Below, in pieces: positions 46,826-56,352 of a stretch of DNA of 64,000 nt. Both the position numbers and the translations under genes were made by a program. The notes under the pieces are model-generated. The model searched no databases, had not been told where the DNA came from, and saw only the letters and a list, made by a program, of their open reading frames with translations. Each line of letters begins with the position of its first letter. The first letter of the stretch is position 1. The DNA is taken from positions 1,762,001-1,826,000 of the forward strand of contig CP106741.1 of assembly GCA_030323305.1 (NCBI GenBank), written 5' to 3'. This stretch comes from Paenibacillus sp. CC-CFT747 (GTDB taxonomy: Bacteria > Bacillota > Bacilli > Paenibacillales > NBRC-103111).

Positions 46826-48109
46826 GTGAAACATTTTTCGCAAGAAGAACGCAGCTGGATGCTCTACGATTGGGCGAATTCCGCTTATTCCATCATCATT
46901 ACGACAGCCGTCTTCCCGCTCTTTTACAAGGCCGCTGCGACGGACGCGGGGGTGTCGGCCGCCAACTCCACCGCCTACCTCGGCTATACCATCGGCATCG
47001 CGACCTTTATTCTCGCCATCCTGTCTCCGATTCTCGGAACCATTGCCGATTACGAAAGCTTCAAGAAGCGCTTCTTCCGTTTCTTCTTCGTTCTTGGGAT
47101 CGCCTTTACCGCCGCGCTTGCCTTAGTCCCTCCCAATCAGTGGCTGCTCCTCTTGATCGTCTATACCCTTTCGGCCATCGGCTTCGCCGGGTCGAACGTA
47201 TTCTATGACGCGTTTCTCGTGGACGTCACCCCCGAACACCGGATGAATCGGGTCTCCGCCCGAGGCTTCGGTATGGGCTATATCGGCAGCACCATTCCTT
47301 TTATTGTAAGTATTATCATCATTCTTCTTGCTCAAAAAGGGATCCTTCCCCTGTCGGCCGCCACCGCGAGCCGGATCGCCTTCCTGATCACCGCCGTTTG
47401 GTGGGGCGTCTTCACCTTGCCTCTGCTGCGCAACGTACGTCAGGTCTATTATTTGGAGAAAATCCCGAACACGGTAGCGGCCAGCTTCCAGCGCCTGGGC
47501 ACGACCCTGAAGGATATACGCCGATACCGGACCTTATTTCTGTTCCTGCTTGCCTACTTCTTCTATATTGATGGTGTGGGGACGGTCATTACCATGTCTA
47601 CGGCCTACGGCTCGGATCTCGGCATCTCCTCGACCAATCTGCTTATTATTCTGTTCGTCACCCAGGTGGTGGCCGCTCCTTTTGCGGTGCTCTACGGGAA
47701 GCTGGCGGAGAAATTTACGGGCAAAACGATGCTCTATGCCGGAATTATCGTCTACATGGCCGTCTGTGTGTACGCCTATTTCCTCAAAACCACACTGGAT
47801 TTCTGGATTCTCGCGATGATGGTCGCCTCGTCCCAGGGCGGGATTCAAGCGCTGAGCCGCTCCTATTACGCAAAGCTCGTCCCCAAGGAGAAGGCGAATG
47901 AGTTCTTCGGGTTCTATAACATCTTCGGCAAATTCGCCTCCATCCTCGGGCCGGTGCTCGTCGGGGTCACCGCCCAGCTTACGGGACGCTCCAATCTCGG
48001 CGTGTTCAGCCTGGTGATCCTGTTCCTGATCGGCATCGTCGTGCTGAAGCTCGTGCCCGAAACGGAGGCCCCCAGCCAGACCGCCCAGCGGCTTCCCCTC
48101 GACCGCTAA
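46826..48109 (+). CDS. UMF1-family (Atg22-like) MFS transporter
   Basis: About 427 residues and 12 membrane segments. [22 protein letters not shown] is the start signature of the family, [20 protein letters not shown] and [20 protein letters not shown] the cytoplasmic loops. The yeast relative exports amino acids from the vacuole; bacterial substrates are unknown. I choose GTG 46826 with AAGGGGA 9 bases upstream rather than an open frame starting 105 bases earlier. Confidence 0.85.
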   Translation: MKHFSQEERSWMLYDWANSAYSIIITTAVFPLFYKAAATDAGVSAANSTAYLGYTIGIATFILAILSPILGTIADYESFKKRFFRFFFVLGIAFTAALALVPPNQWLLLLIVYTLSAIGFAGSNVFYDAFLVDVTPEHRMNRVSARGFGMGYIGSTIPFIVSIIIILLAQKGILPLSAATASRIAFLITAVWWGVFTLPLLRNVRQVYYLEKIPNTVAASFQRLGTTLKDIRRYRTLFLFLLAYFFYIDGVGTVITMSTAYGSDLGISSTNLLIILFVTQVVAAPFAVLYGKLAEKFTGKTMLYAGIIVYMAVCVYAYFLKTTLDFWILAMMVASSQGGIQALSRSYYAKLVPKEKANEFFGFYNIFGKFASILGPVLVGVTAQLTGRSNLGVFSLVILFLIGIVVLKLVPETEAPSQTAQRLPLDR

Positions 48110-48234
48110 GCCTTTTTCCCTCGATAAAAAGGCCGTCCCCCGAGCAGAGGTTCTTCAGGAGGCCAATGTGCGGCACGGCAAATGTCCCAAAAACAGAGCC
48201 AGCCATGCGGAAAGAGCAGCTACGCAGAAATTAG

Positions 48235-48266
48235 GCCAGCCGGATCTTTTCCGGCTGGCCTTTTTG
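48235..48266 (+). terminator. Terminator downstream of the UMF1 gene
   Basis: GGCCAGCCGGA and TCCGGCTGGCC, a perfect stem with a 5-base loop, then TTTTT. It is 125 bases past the stop. Confidence 0.8.
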
Positions 48267-48494
48267 CCCTGCGGTCGGTATCGGCATAGGGAGTGAAGAG
48301 AAGCCTGTCGGACTGATCCGTAAGAACTTCAACCTGCACTCCACCGGCATCATCAAGTAGCTGGATCTCTGCACTGTCCGATCAATCGTCAAACGGCCGC
48401 TTACGGTCATTTTGGCGTCAACGATCTGGACGTTCCTTAGGAGAACAAAAACCCGCTAGCGGATTTTGGTGCCTTTTCCCTTGGGCTTCAGCGG
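48267..48494. other. Non-coding stretch, no supportable gene
   Basis: Short open frames only, none with a ribosome site. It includes a hairpin AAACCCGCTAGCGGATTTT at 48449-48467 that could terminate or end a repeat. GGCTTCAGCGGC at 48484 recurs at 48840. Confidence 0.4.
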
Positions 48495-48683
48495 CTTACG
48501 AACCGGAAACACCTTATTGTCGGGAAAAAGGGCCCCGTGAGATTCTTACGAATCGTGGTAACGTTACATGGGCGATTAGGCTTACTTTCGAGCCGAAAAA
48601 GGGTGATAAGCGTCCTCACGATTCGTTAGAACTTGCGAAGGGACGATATAACGCGAATAAGCCTCGTATGATTCGTTAGCCGG
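48495..48683 (+). repeat. 189-bp dispersed repeat, copy B
   Basis: Matches 23322-23510 (other strand) with one 1-base gap. Blocks CTTACGAATCGTGG, GATTCGTTAGAA, ACGCGAATAAGCCT and GATTCGTTAGCC. From here to 48953 I see no gene; a second CTAACGAACCGG follows GGCTTCAGCGG at 48840. Confidence 0.7.
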
Positions 48684-48953
48684 CCCTAATGACATCCCCT
48701 GCTTATGCTTGAGTGTTTGCTTGGCTTCCCGAAAGATGGTCGTGTGCATGCTAACGATTGTCGTGAGCCAACATAAGCTTCCTAGCTGGCAAAGCTAACA
48801 GATTAGGCACTACGGCGGCCTCTTTTGCCCGAAGCTCAGGGCTTCAGCGGCTAACGAACCGGGGGACAAGCAGCCGTTATTTGTCAGCCTGTGTCCTCAC
48901 GGACAACAGCACGTTCGAGCGAGCCCCGGACTCCCCATCCCGCTGCGCCCCCG

Positions 48954-49758
48954 CTACAAGGGCAGATCACGCTTGCGGAAAAGGACAATGGCCAGAGCAA
49001 AAGCCGCCAGCCCGATGCCGGCCAGAAGGAGGAACGGCCCCGTCAGCGCCATCTGCCCGTTGATGATTTCCCCGGGGCGGTAGAGGGAGAAGGGGAGAGC
49101 GCCCGCATCCAGTCGAGGCTGTCGCTGAGCTTGCCGAGCAGGTCGAGGCTGAAGAAGCCGAACGTCACGGCGCCCGAGAGGCCGGCCGCTTTTTTCTCGT
49201 CGTTGGAGAGGGAGGAAATGAGGAAGGCCACACCCCCACCGCAAAAAAGAGCAGAAACGCCGCCGCATTCATCTGCAGAAACTTGGCGGGGTTGACCTCT
49301 TCCCCGTTCAGGAACCAGGCGCTGCCCAGGAACCCGGCCGCGGTGGTCACCGCAAGGATCAGGGCAAGACCGGTGACGAGAACGCCCGCCTGGGTAAACG
49401 CGACCTTCGCCCTTGTTGTCCGGGTGGCGAGCAGATAGGCCATGGCCCCCTGGTCCACCAGTTTGGCCATCAGACGGGTGGCGACCTGGACAGAAACGAC
49501 GGCGAGAATCAGCACGAGAAGGAGCCCGTAATATTCACCGGAGATGAAAGCCTCCGCGCTCCCGAAGCCGTTCAGGCTGAACGCCTTCCCCACGCCTGCC
49601 GGCATGGAGGCGACCAGGTCGTCGATGGCCTTCGCATTACGGGCAATGCCCGGGTACAGCCAGAACATAAGAAGAATGTAGAAGGCGGAGCCGCAAGCGT
49701 AATTCAGAAACCCCTTCAGATGGACCTGGAGCATCTGCTTATAGAGAGTGGCGTTCAT
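48954..49758 (-). CDS. ABC-2-type transporter permease, two frame breaks
   Basis: About 268 residues with six membrane segments (LNYACGSAFYILLMFWLYPG, YGLLLVLILAVVSVQVATRL, VLVTGLALILAVTTAAGFLG, LLFFAVGGVAFLIS, and two near the end). One base is missing at 49233-49237 and one at 49092-49095; with both added the ending reads LTGPFLLLAGIGLAAFALAI and RKRDLPL. It is the membrane part of an exporter whose ATPase gene overlaps its start by 20 bases. Start 49758 behind AAAGGAGGGG. Substrate unknown; regulated by the divergent TetR gene, which suggests drug or peptide efflux. Confidence 0.8.
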
Positions 49759-50640
49759 TGCTCCCCTCCTTTCGGTCATAGTAATTCATAAAGACATCCT
49801 CGAGGTTCTGGGAGAACGTATCGAGGCTGCGGATACGGTATTTCGCCATTTCTTCCACGAACCGGTTATAGTCACCTTGGACGGCCGTCCGTACCCTGGT
49901 TCCTTCCCGTGATTCAATCGGCAGCCCCGACTTCGCAAAAGCCTCCGCCTCCGCCTCGTCGGCGAAGGTTACCTCGAACAGCTTCCGCTGCATCGACTGC
50001 AGCTCATGAATATCCTTCACGGTCACAATCAAGCCGTCCTTGATGATCGCGGCCCGGTCGCACGTTCTCTCGATCTCCGGAAAGCTGTGGGACGACAGGA
50101 GGAACGTCTTCCCCCGCGCCTTCTCCTCCAGCACCAGCTCGATGAAGACCTTCTGCATCAAAGGATCCAACCCCGAGGTCGGCTCATCCAGGATGATCAC
50201 TTCCGGGTCATGCATGAAGGCGGCGACGATCCCGACCTTCTGCTTCATGCCCTTGGACATTTTGCGGATGGGCGTGTTCACGTCGAACTGCAGCCTCTCG
50301 ATCAGACGGGCCCGCCGGGAAGAATCCTTCACCCCCTGCATCGCGGCCATGAAGTCGAGAAAGCTTTTTCCCGTCATCCCTTCAATAAAAGCGATTTCCC
50401 CGGCAGGTACCCGACATACGCCTGCACCTTCCCCTGCTCCTTCCACGTATCCAGCCCGTTAATTTTCACCGACCCGCGGTCCGGCTTGATAAAGCCCATG
50501 ATCTGGCGGATGGTGGTCGATTTTCCCGCGCCATTCGGGCCCAGGAACCCGAAGACCTCTCCTTTCTCCACCGTGAACGACACCTCGGAAATTCCCTTCC
50601 CGTTCGAAAAACGTTTGGTCAACCGTTCCACCGTCAGCAT
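49739..50640 (-). CDS. ABC transporter ATP-binding protein, one frame break
   Basis: About 300 residues. Walker A GFLGPNGAGKSTTIR, signature RKMSKGMKQKVGIVAAF, Walker B VIILDEPTSGLDP and the H-loop LLSSHSFPEIER are all present. A 100-residue C-terminal extension follows, as in drug and antibiotic exporters of the DrrA/CcmA type. The break at 50398-50401 (four C) is repaired by one base, giving VGYLPGEIAFIEGMTGKSF. Starts at ATG 50640 behind GGAGGTG. Confidence 0.85.
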
Positions 50641-50667
50641 ACGGCACCTCCAGGGGTTTAAAAAAAA

Positions 50668-50762
50668 TGAAATATCCAATTCGTCAAATTTCATATGTTA
50701 TACTATACCTGGCGGCTGAGGCCGTCAATGATTTTATGAAATATTTAATTGACATTATTTCA
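50668..50762. promoter_or_regulatory. Divergent promoter region with two 26-bp operators
   Basis: Two near-palindromes of 26 bases, TGAAATAT...AATTTCA (50668-50693) and TGAAATAT...TATTTCA (50737-50762), share TGAAATAT, a central AATT and ATTTCA. Between them the minus strand has TTGACG (50728-50723), 17 bases, TAGTAT (50705-50700) for the ABC operon. The TetR gene has a TTGACA overlapping the second operator. Typical TetR-repressed divergon. Confidence 0.75.
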
Positions 50763-50801
50763 CGAAATGAGGCATAAGCTGACCAGTTGGAGGGAAAACG
50801 G

Positions 50802-51398
50802 GTGAACGGATTCGAGAAAAGAGCCCAAGGAATCAAAAACAAGATCAAGCAAACGACGTTCGCCATGCTGCAGACCGCTCCGGACTTGAAGGGAATGCGC
50901 ATCGCCGACATCGCCAAGGAAGCCCGGGTCTCCCAGGTGACTATCTATAACTATTTCGGAAGCAAGGAAGCCCTCTTGACGGAAGTCATCAAGGATTATG
51001 CGGAGAAATCCATCCGGGACTTTGAGGCGTACCTGAACGAGGGGCATACTTTGAAGGAGAAGATCGAGCACATTCTTTCGCTGGAGAAAGCCTCCTACAA
51101 GGAGCTCCCGCCCGGCCTGATTAAAGAGATGATGGAAGAGAACCGTGAATTGGACCGCTTCTTCCGCGAGCAGTACCAGGAGAAAACGCTGCCCTTGACC
51201 ATGAGAATTGTCCAGGAGGGCAAGGAAAGCGGGGAAATTTCGGAGAAGGTGTCCGCCGAGCAGGTGATGGCCCTTATGCAACTGTACATGAACCAGTACG
51301 AGCTCGTCCTGGGGATGGCCGCGCAAAGCGAGGACCGGGAGGGCTTTCTCGAAGGCATCGTCCACATGTTCTTCTACGGCATTTGCGGCAAGCCTTAA
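50802..51398 (+). CDS. TetR/AcrR-family transcriptional regulator
   Basis: 198 residues from GTG 50802 (GGAGGG upstream). The N-terminal helix-turn-helix is clear: RIADIAKEARVSQVTIYNYF then GSKEALL. The C-terminal region is a helical ligand pocket with no family-specific motif. Divergent from the ABC exporter, with two matching operators between them; it probably represses both itself and the exporter. Confidence 0.9.
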   Translation: MNGFEKRAQGIKNKIKQTTFAMLQTAPDLKGMRIADIAKEARVSQVTIYNYFGSKEALLTEVIKDYAEKSIRDFEAYLNEGHTLKEKIEHILSLEKASYKELPPGLIKEMMEENRELDRFFREQYQEKTLPLTMRIVQEGKESGEISEKVSAEQVMALMQLYMNQYELVLGMAAQSEDREGFLEGIVHMFFYGICGKP

Positions 51399-51542
51399 GC
51401 CTTCCGCCCGCTTCCGTCTTAATGGCCGGAAGCCTGCAGGGATTTGTGATTAATCGAACCTTTGATCCGGTTACAGCTTCCGCGGCATCCGGTATAATCG
51501 ATTCAGACAGCAAGTGATGCGTATATCTCTAGGGAGAAAGAG

Positions 51543-53245
51543 GTGCGGGAAGTGAATTTCAGCGAATACCGCTATGAAAGGCCCGAGCGTAAGGCCGTTA
51601 CCCAAGCCCTGCGGGCCGCCATTGCCGACGTGCGGGCGGCGGAGAGCTTCGAGCGGCAGACGGAGGCCATCGCAGCCGTTAACCGGGTCCGCAGCGACGT
51701 GGATTCGATGGAGCAGCTTGTTTACATCCGCCATTCGGTCGATACGAATCAGGAATACTACAAAACCGAGCAGGAATACTTCGACGAGCTCGGACCGGTC
51801 ATTCAGGAATACATAACCGACTATTACCGCGCCCTGATGGAGTCCCCTTTCCGCGCGGAGCTGGAGGCGAAGTACGGGACCCAGCTTCTCCGCTTGGCGG
51901 AGCTCGCCCTCAAGACCTTCCGGCCGGAAATCATCGAGGACCTGCAGCAGGAGAACAAGTTGAAGTCGGAATACACCCGGCTCATCGCCTCCGCCCGGAT
52001 TCCGTTCGACGGGGAAGAGTACACCCTGTCGCAGCTGGCTCCTTATGCGCAGTCGACCGACCGGGACGTCCGGCGCCGGGCCAACGAGGCGAAGTTCGGC
52101 TTCCTGGCGGAGCACGAGGCGGAGCTGGACCGGCTGTACGACGAGCTTGTCCGGGTGCGCACGGGCATCGCGCACAAGCTCGGGTACGCGAACTTCGTCC
52201 AGCTCGGCTACGACCGGCTCGGTCGGACCGATTACGATGCCGACATGACGGCCAACTTCCGCCGCCAGGTGCGGGAAGAGATCGTGCCGGTCTGCGTCAA
52301 GCTGGCGGAGCGCCAGAGGAAGCGGATCGGCGTCGACACGCTTCAGTACTACGACGAGGACTTCCGCTTCAAAGCGGGAACGCCGTGCCGAAGGGCGGCC
52401 CGGACTGGATTCTGGAGCAGGGCCGCCGGATGTACCGGGAGCTGGCCCCCGAGCTGGACGCCTTCTACCGCTTCATGACCGAGCGCGGCCTCATGGACCT
52501 GTTGAGCAAGAAGGGCAAGGAAAGCGGGGGCTACTGCACCTACATCAGCGAGTACGAGTCTCCTTTTATCTTCGCCAACTTCAACGGCACCTCGCATGAC
52601 ATCGACGTGCTCACCCACGAGGCTGGCCACGCCTTCCAGGTGTACATGAGCCGGAGCTTCGACATCCCGGAATACTGGTGGCCGACGATGGAAGCGGCGG
52701 AGATTCACTCCATGAGCATGGAGTTCTTGGCCTGGCCGTGGATGGAGCTGTTCTTTCGGGAGGATACCGACAAATACCGCTTCAACCACCTCGCCTCCTC
52801 CCTGTCCTTCATTCCCTACGGCGTGGCGGTGGATGAATTCCAGCATTTCGTCTACGAGCATCCGGAAGCCACCCCGGCCGAGCGCAAACGGAAATGGCGG
52901 GAAATCGAGGAGATTTATCAGCCGGGGAGAAGCTTCGACGGCAACGATTACCTCGAGCGCGGCGGATTCTGGCAGAAGCAGAGCCACATTTACCAGACGC
53001 CTTTCTATTACATCGATTACACGCTCGCCCAGCTCTGTGCTTTCCAGTTCTGGAAGCGATCCCGAGAAGATTTTCAAGCCGCCTGGCAGGACTATCTGGC
53101 CCTCTGCCGCCTGGGCGGCAGCCAATCGTTCACCAAGCTGGCCGAGAGCGCAGGCCTGCATTCACCGTTCAAGAACGGGAGCGTCACGAGCGTGATCGGC
53201 GACATCACCTCCTGGCTGGACAGCGTGGACGACCGGCAGTTTTAA
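51543..53245 (+). CDS. M3-family oligoendopeptidase (PepF-type), one frame break
   Basis: About 567 residues. Zinc-binding HEAGH appears in DVLTHEAGHAFQVY, with the third ligand Glu in MEAAEIHSMSMEF; SFDGNDYLERGGFWQKQSHI and FYYIDYTLAQLCAFQFW are the usual C-terminal blocks. The enzyme degrades cytosolic oligopeptides. One G added at 52376-52378 joins DEDFRFKAG to NAVPKGGPDWILEQG. The start could be GTG 51543 or GTG 51552; both have purine-rich sites. Confidence 0.9.
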
Positions 53246-53279
53246 GGGAAATAGGCATTCCCTATCGCATGAATCCTAC

Positions 53280-53318
53280 AAAAACGCATGGCCTTCCCAA
53301 AGGACCGTGCGTTTTTTT
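53280..53318 (+). terminator. Terminator of the oligoendopeptidase gene
   Basis: AAAAACGCATGG and CCGTGCGTTTTTTT pair around a 14-base loop and end in seven T. Confidence 0.85.
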
Positions 53319-53356
53319 GCGTTCTGTAAAGAATCGGCGCCGGACAACATTAGACC

Positions 53357-53387
53357 TTGACCCTTACGTAACGTCATCGTGTATAGT
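53357..53387 (+). promoter_or_regulatory. MerR-type promoter with 19-bp spacer
   Basis: TTGACC (53357-53362), 19 bases, TATAGT (53382-53387). The spacer holds CCTTACGTAACGTCA with the dyad TTACGTAA. Over-long spacers are the hallmark of promoters that MerR-family activators untwist. Confidence 0.75.
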
Positions 53388-53429
53388 CAAATTACCGGTA
53401 GAAAGCTAGCGTCAAAGAAAGGAATGATC

Positions 53430-53939
53430 ATGCAGAAAGAATGGAAGGTTGGACAGCTTGCGAAAATGACGGGACTCACCATACGCACGCTGCGTTATTA
53501 CGATCAGATCGGCTTGTTCTCCCCGTCCGGTCATACCGTCTCCGGCTACCGGCTTTATACCGAGTCGGACTTCTCCCGCCTGCAGCAAATTCTTTCCTTG
53601 AAGGAATTAGGCTTGTCCCTCGAGCAAATCAAAGAAGTGATGACGGGGAAACGCATGGGGCTGCAGGATATTGTCTCCCTTCAGATGGCCCGGCTCCGGG
53701 AAACGATCCGGACGCAGCAGAAGCTGCTGCGGGAGCTGGAGCATGTAGCGGGCTTGATGCACCGGAACGAACCGTTGACGGTCGAGACCTTCACCAGCCT
53801 TATGCAGACCATGAAATCCAGCCAGGAAAAGCACTGGGACGAGAAGAAAGCCGGCTGGAATCTCTATCTCGATCAGCTGGGCGCTTATTTAGACAACAAT
53901 CCGGGAGAACCCGGCCAAGGAGGAAATCCTAATGAATAA
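53430..53939 (+). CDS. MerR-family transcriptional regulator
   Basis: 169 residues. WKVGQLAKMTGLTIRTLRYY and DQIGLFSPSG are the MerR helix-turn-helix and wing; LKELGLSLEQIKEVM starts the dimer coiled coil. The C-terminal part is short and helical, without the TipAS fold or a metal-binding cysteine pair, so it probably senses an organic compound. Start ATG 53430, 6 bases after AAGGA. It overlaps the SRPBCC gene by 8 bases and is thus the first gene of a three-gene operon that it probably activates itself. Confidence 0.9.
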   Translation: MQKEWKVGQLAKMTGLTIRTLRYYDQIGLFSPSGHTVSGYRLYTESDFSRLQQILSLKELGLSLEQIKEVMTGKRMGLQDIVSLQMARLRETIRTQQKLLRELEHVAGLMHRNEPLTVETFTSLMQTMKSSQEKHWDEKKAGWNLYLDQLGAYLDNNPGEPGQGGNPNE

Positions 53940-54378
53940 AACCACATTCTCGAACCATTCCACTTTTGTTATCGAACGAAGCTATCCCCATTCCCCTTCC
54001 AAGGTCTTCTCGGCATGGGCGGATAAGGGAATCAAAGCCGGCTGGTTCTCCGGCGCCGACCAATTTGAGTTCCGCGTGGGAGGACGGGAGTTCAGCCGGG
54101 GAGGTCCCGCCGGAGGCCCGGTCTTCACCTTTGACGCGTGCTACCAGGACATCGTTCCGGACCAGAGGATTGTTTACAGCTACACGCTGGATATGGGAGA
54201 AACCCGGATCTCGGTATCCGTGACGACGGTCGAATTCCTGCAGGACCCAAGCGGTACCCGCTTGATCTATACAGAGCAAGGGGTTTATCTGGATGGGCAG
54301 GATACCCCCGAACAACGGGAGCACGGCACGAAGCTGATGCTGGACATGCTTGGCAAGGTTCTCGACGGCCAAGAATGA
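53932..54378 (+). CDS. SRPBCC-family (AHSA1-like) protein
   Basis: 148 residues. VIERSYPHSPSKVFSAWAD opens the START/Bet v1-like fold, and EQGVYLDGQDTPEQREHGT is the AHSA1/CalC-type C-terminal block. The fold makes a deep hydrophobic cavity; relatives bind or sequester small hydrophobic compounds, including antibiotics. Between a MerR gene and an MFS exporter, with overlaps at both ends, it may bind the compound that the pump removes. Confidence 0.85.
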   Translation: MNKTTFSNHSTFVIERSYPHSPSKVFSAWADKGIKAGWFSGADQFEFRVGGREFSRGGPAGGPVFTFDACYQDIVPDQRIVYSYTLDMGETRISVSVTTVEFLQDPSGTRLIYTEQGVYLDGQDTPEQREHGTKLMLDMLGKVLDGQE

Positions 54379-55958
54379 CGGCCGCCATGGAATCCACGCA
54401 GCGGGCCGGGCTGAAGGAATGGATAGGGCTTGGGGTGCTGGCTCTGCCCGCTCTGCTCGTCTCGATCGACGTGTCCGTCATGATTCTCGCCCTGCCCCAT
54501 ATCGGCATCGGGCTCGGGGCGGATAGCATCCAGCAGCTGTGGATCATGGACATCTACGGATTTATGCTCTCCGGCTTCCTGATCACGATGGGGACGCTCG
54601 GGGACCGGATGGGCCGGCGCAAGCTGCTTCTCCTCGGCGCGGCGTGCTTTGGCCTGGCCTCGGTCCTGGCTGCCTTCTCCAGCAGCGTCGGCATGCTGAT
54701 TGCCGCGCGGTCTGTGCTTGGCGTGGCCGGGGCCGCCATAGCCCCGTCAGCCATGGCCTTAATCGGCAGCCTCTTCCGCGATCCCAAGCAGCGTTCCCTT
54801 GGGTACGGTATCTGGTTTGCCTGCTCCATGGGAGGCATGGCCCTCGGCCCCGTGGTCGGAGGCGCGATGCTGGAGCATTTCTCCTGGGGCTCGGTCTTCC
54901 TTCTCGGCGTTCCGGTCATGGCGCTGCTGCTTGTTACGGGTCCTCTCCTGCTGCCCGAGTACCGGAACCCGAAGGCCGGCCGCCTGGATCTTCCCAGTGT
55001 CGGGTTATCCTTGGGCGCTATTCTTCCATTTATCTACGGCCTGAAGGAGCTTGCCAAGGGAAACCCGGGACTCATTCCTGTCCTTGCTCTTGGGTTTGGA
55101 ATCGCTCTCGGGGCCGTGTTCGTCAGAAGGCAGCGGAGCCTCTCCCATCCCTTGCTCGAGATAAGCCTTTTTGCCAGCCCGGTCTTCCGTTCCGCTCTTG
55201 GCTGCATGTTCGGGGTTACCTTAACGGGTGCGATTATGCTCTTCCTTGCCCAGCAGCTTCAATTTGTTCAGAGCATGACTCCGCTTTCCGCCGCCATGTG
55301 GATGCTTCCGGGCGTGATAGCGTCCATGACCGGCATGCTCCTGTCGCCGATTCTGGCCCGGTATATTCGGCCTTCGCCCCTCATTGGGACAGGGCTGGCA
55401 ATCGCGGCCGCGGGCTGTGTCCTTCTGTCGCAAGCCGGAGCCGGCTCCGGTCTGGCTAACCTGGTTGCTGGCTATATCTTATTCAGCGCGGGCTCCTCTC
55501 CTGTCCCCAGCCTGCTGAGCGGGCAAATCATCGGGTCGGCTCCTCCGGAGAAAGCGGGCTCGGCCGCTTCCCTGCTGCAAACGAGTGGAGAATTCGCCTA
55601 TGCGCTTGGCATTGCCGTCTTCGGCAGCATCGGAGCCTACCTGTATCGTCATCAGGTCAAGGAGCTCCTTCCGGCCGGGCTGGATCCAGCAGCGGCCGAA
55701 GCCTCCCGCGAGAGCCTGGCGGGAGCGGTCTCGGCGGCGGTCAGCCTGCCGGATTCACAGGCCGAAGCTCTCCTGCAAGGGGCCGGGCAAGCTTTTTCCG
55801 GGGGCATGCAGGTGGTGGCGGTCATGATGACCGTGCTCATGGCCGGGATTGCCGTATATGCCTGGATGGCGTTCAAGCGGATGCCGCTGATCGGACAGAC
55901 GGAAGCGGGCGGGGCGGAATTGGCGATTCAAGAGAGTGGAAGCATACGGGAAGCATAA
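54375..55958 (+). CDS. DHA2-family (14-TM) MFS drug exporter
   Basis: 527 residues starting at ATG 54375, which overlaps the previous stop as ATGA. Motif A appears as GTLGDRMGRRKLLLLG and motif C as ALGPVVGGAMLEHFSWG; 14 membrane segments are predicted, as in QacA/SmvA. D1-type VSIDVSVMILALPHI includes the acidic residue of segment 1. Uses the proton gradient to expel a lipophilic or cationic compound. Final gene of the MerR operon. Confidence 0.9.
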   Translation: MTAAMESTQRAGLKEWIGLGVLALPALLVSIDVSVMILALPHIGIGLGADSIQQLWIMDIYGFMLSGFLITMGTLGDRMGRRKLLLLGAACFGLASVLAAFSSSVGMLIAARSVLGVAGAAIAPSAMALIGSLFRDPKQRSLGYGIWFACSMGGMALGPVVGGAMLEHFSWGSVFLLGVPVMALLLVTGPLLLPEYRNPKAGRLDLPSVGLSLGAILPFIYGLKELAKGNPGLIPVLALGFGIALGAVFVRRQRSLSHPLLEISLFASPVFRSALGCMFGVTLTGAIMLFLAQQLQFVQSMTPLSAAMWMLPGVIASMTGMLLSPILARYIRPSPLIGTGLAIAAAGCVLLSQAGAGSGLANLVAGYILFSAGSSPVPSLLSGQIIGSAPPEKAGSAASLLQTSGEFAYALGIAVFGSIGAYLYRHQVKELLPAGLDPAAAEASRESLAGAVSAAVSLPDSQAEALLQGAGQAFSGGMQVVAVMMTVLMAGIAVYAWMAFKRMPLIGQTEAGGAELAIQESGSIREA

Positions 55959-55960
55959 AG

Positions 55961-56008
55961 AAAAGGAGCCGGTACGAAGGGAAATTCCCTTTGGACGGCT
56001 CCTTTTTC
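55961..56008 (+). terminator. Terminator of the MerR-SRPBCC-MFS operon
   Basis: AAAAGGAGCCG and CGGCTCCTTTTT form an outer stem around an inner AGGGAAATTCCCT hairpin. Confidence 0.85.
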
Positions 56009-56039
56009 TAGTATGTCCACGCCCGCCGTAAGCAGTTGG

Positions 56040-56336
56040 TTACAGCGGCAAAGGCTGACCTTCGTAGGCTTTTGCCGCGAGCGGCGCGGTCAGGAAATTC
56101 TTGGCTTGCCCTACGAACGAGGTGAAGGACTCGCTGGCGTTATGGCCCGCCACCGCTTGAGCATCCTGCCAAACCTCCACCATCGTATAGACATTCGCGT
56201 TGTCCGCCGCTTGATACAGATCGTACGACACGTTCCCGCTCTCGGCGCGGGACGCGGCGATCAGCGGTTGGACGGCTTGAAGAAACATTTCGCGTTTGGC
56301 GGGATCGATCGTCAACTGCGCATGAATAATAATCAT
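56040..56336 (-). CDS. Antibiotic-biosynthesis-monooxygenase-domain protein (YgiN-like)
   Basis: 98 residues, ferredoxin-like fold. IIIHAQLTIDPAKREMFLQA, SYDLYQAADNANVYTMVEVW and HNASESFTSFV are typical. Members work as dimers on quinols or polyketides without a cofactor. It follows the nitroreductase gene by 16 bases, behind AAAGGAG, so both are co-expressed. Confidence 0.85.
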   Translation of the reverse strand: MIIIHAQLTIDPAKREMFLQAVQPLIAASRAESGNVSYDLYQAADNANVYTMVEVWQDAQAVAGHNASESFTSFVGQAKNFLTAPLAAKAYEGQPLPL

Positions 56337-56352
56337 AACTGGTCTCCTTTCT

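Noticed and set aside
48267..48370. Gene remnant in the gap after the UMF1 gene
   Set aside because: Short frames on both strands read like protein for 25-30 codons, but no family is recognisable and there is no start signal.
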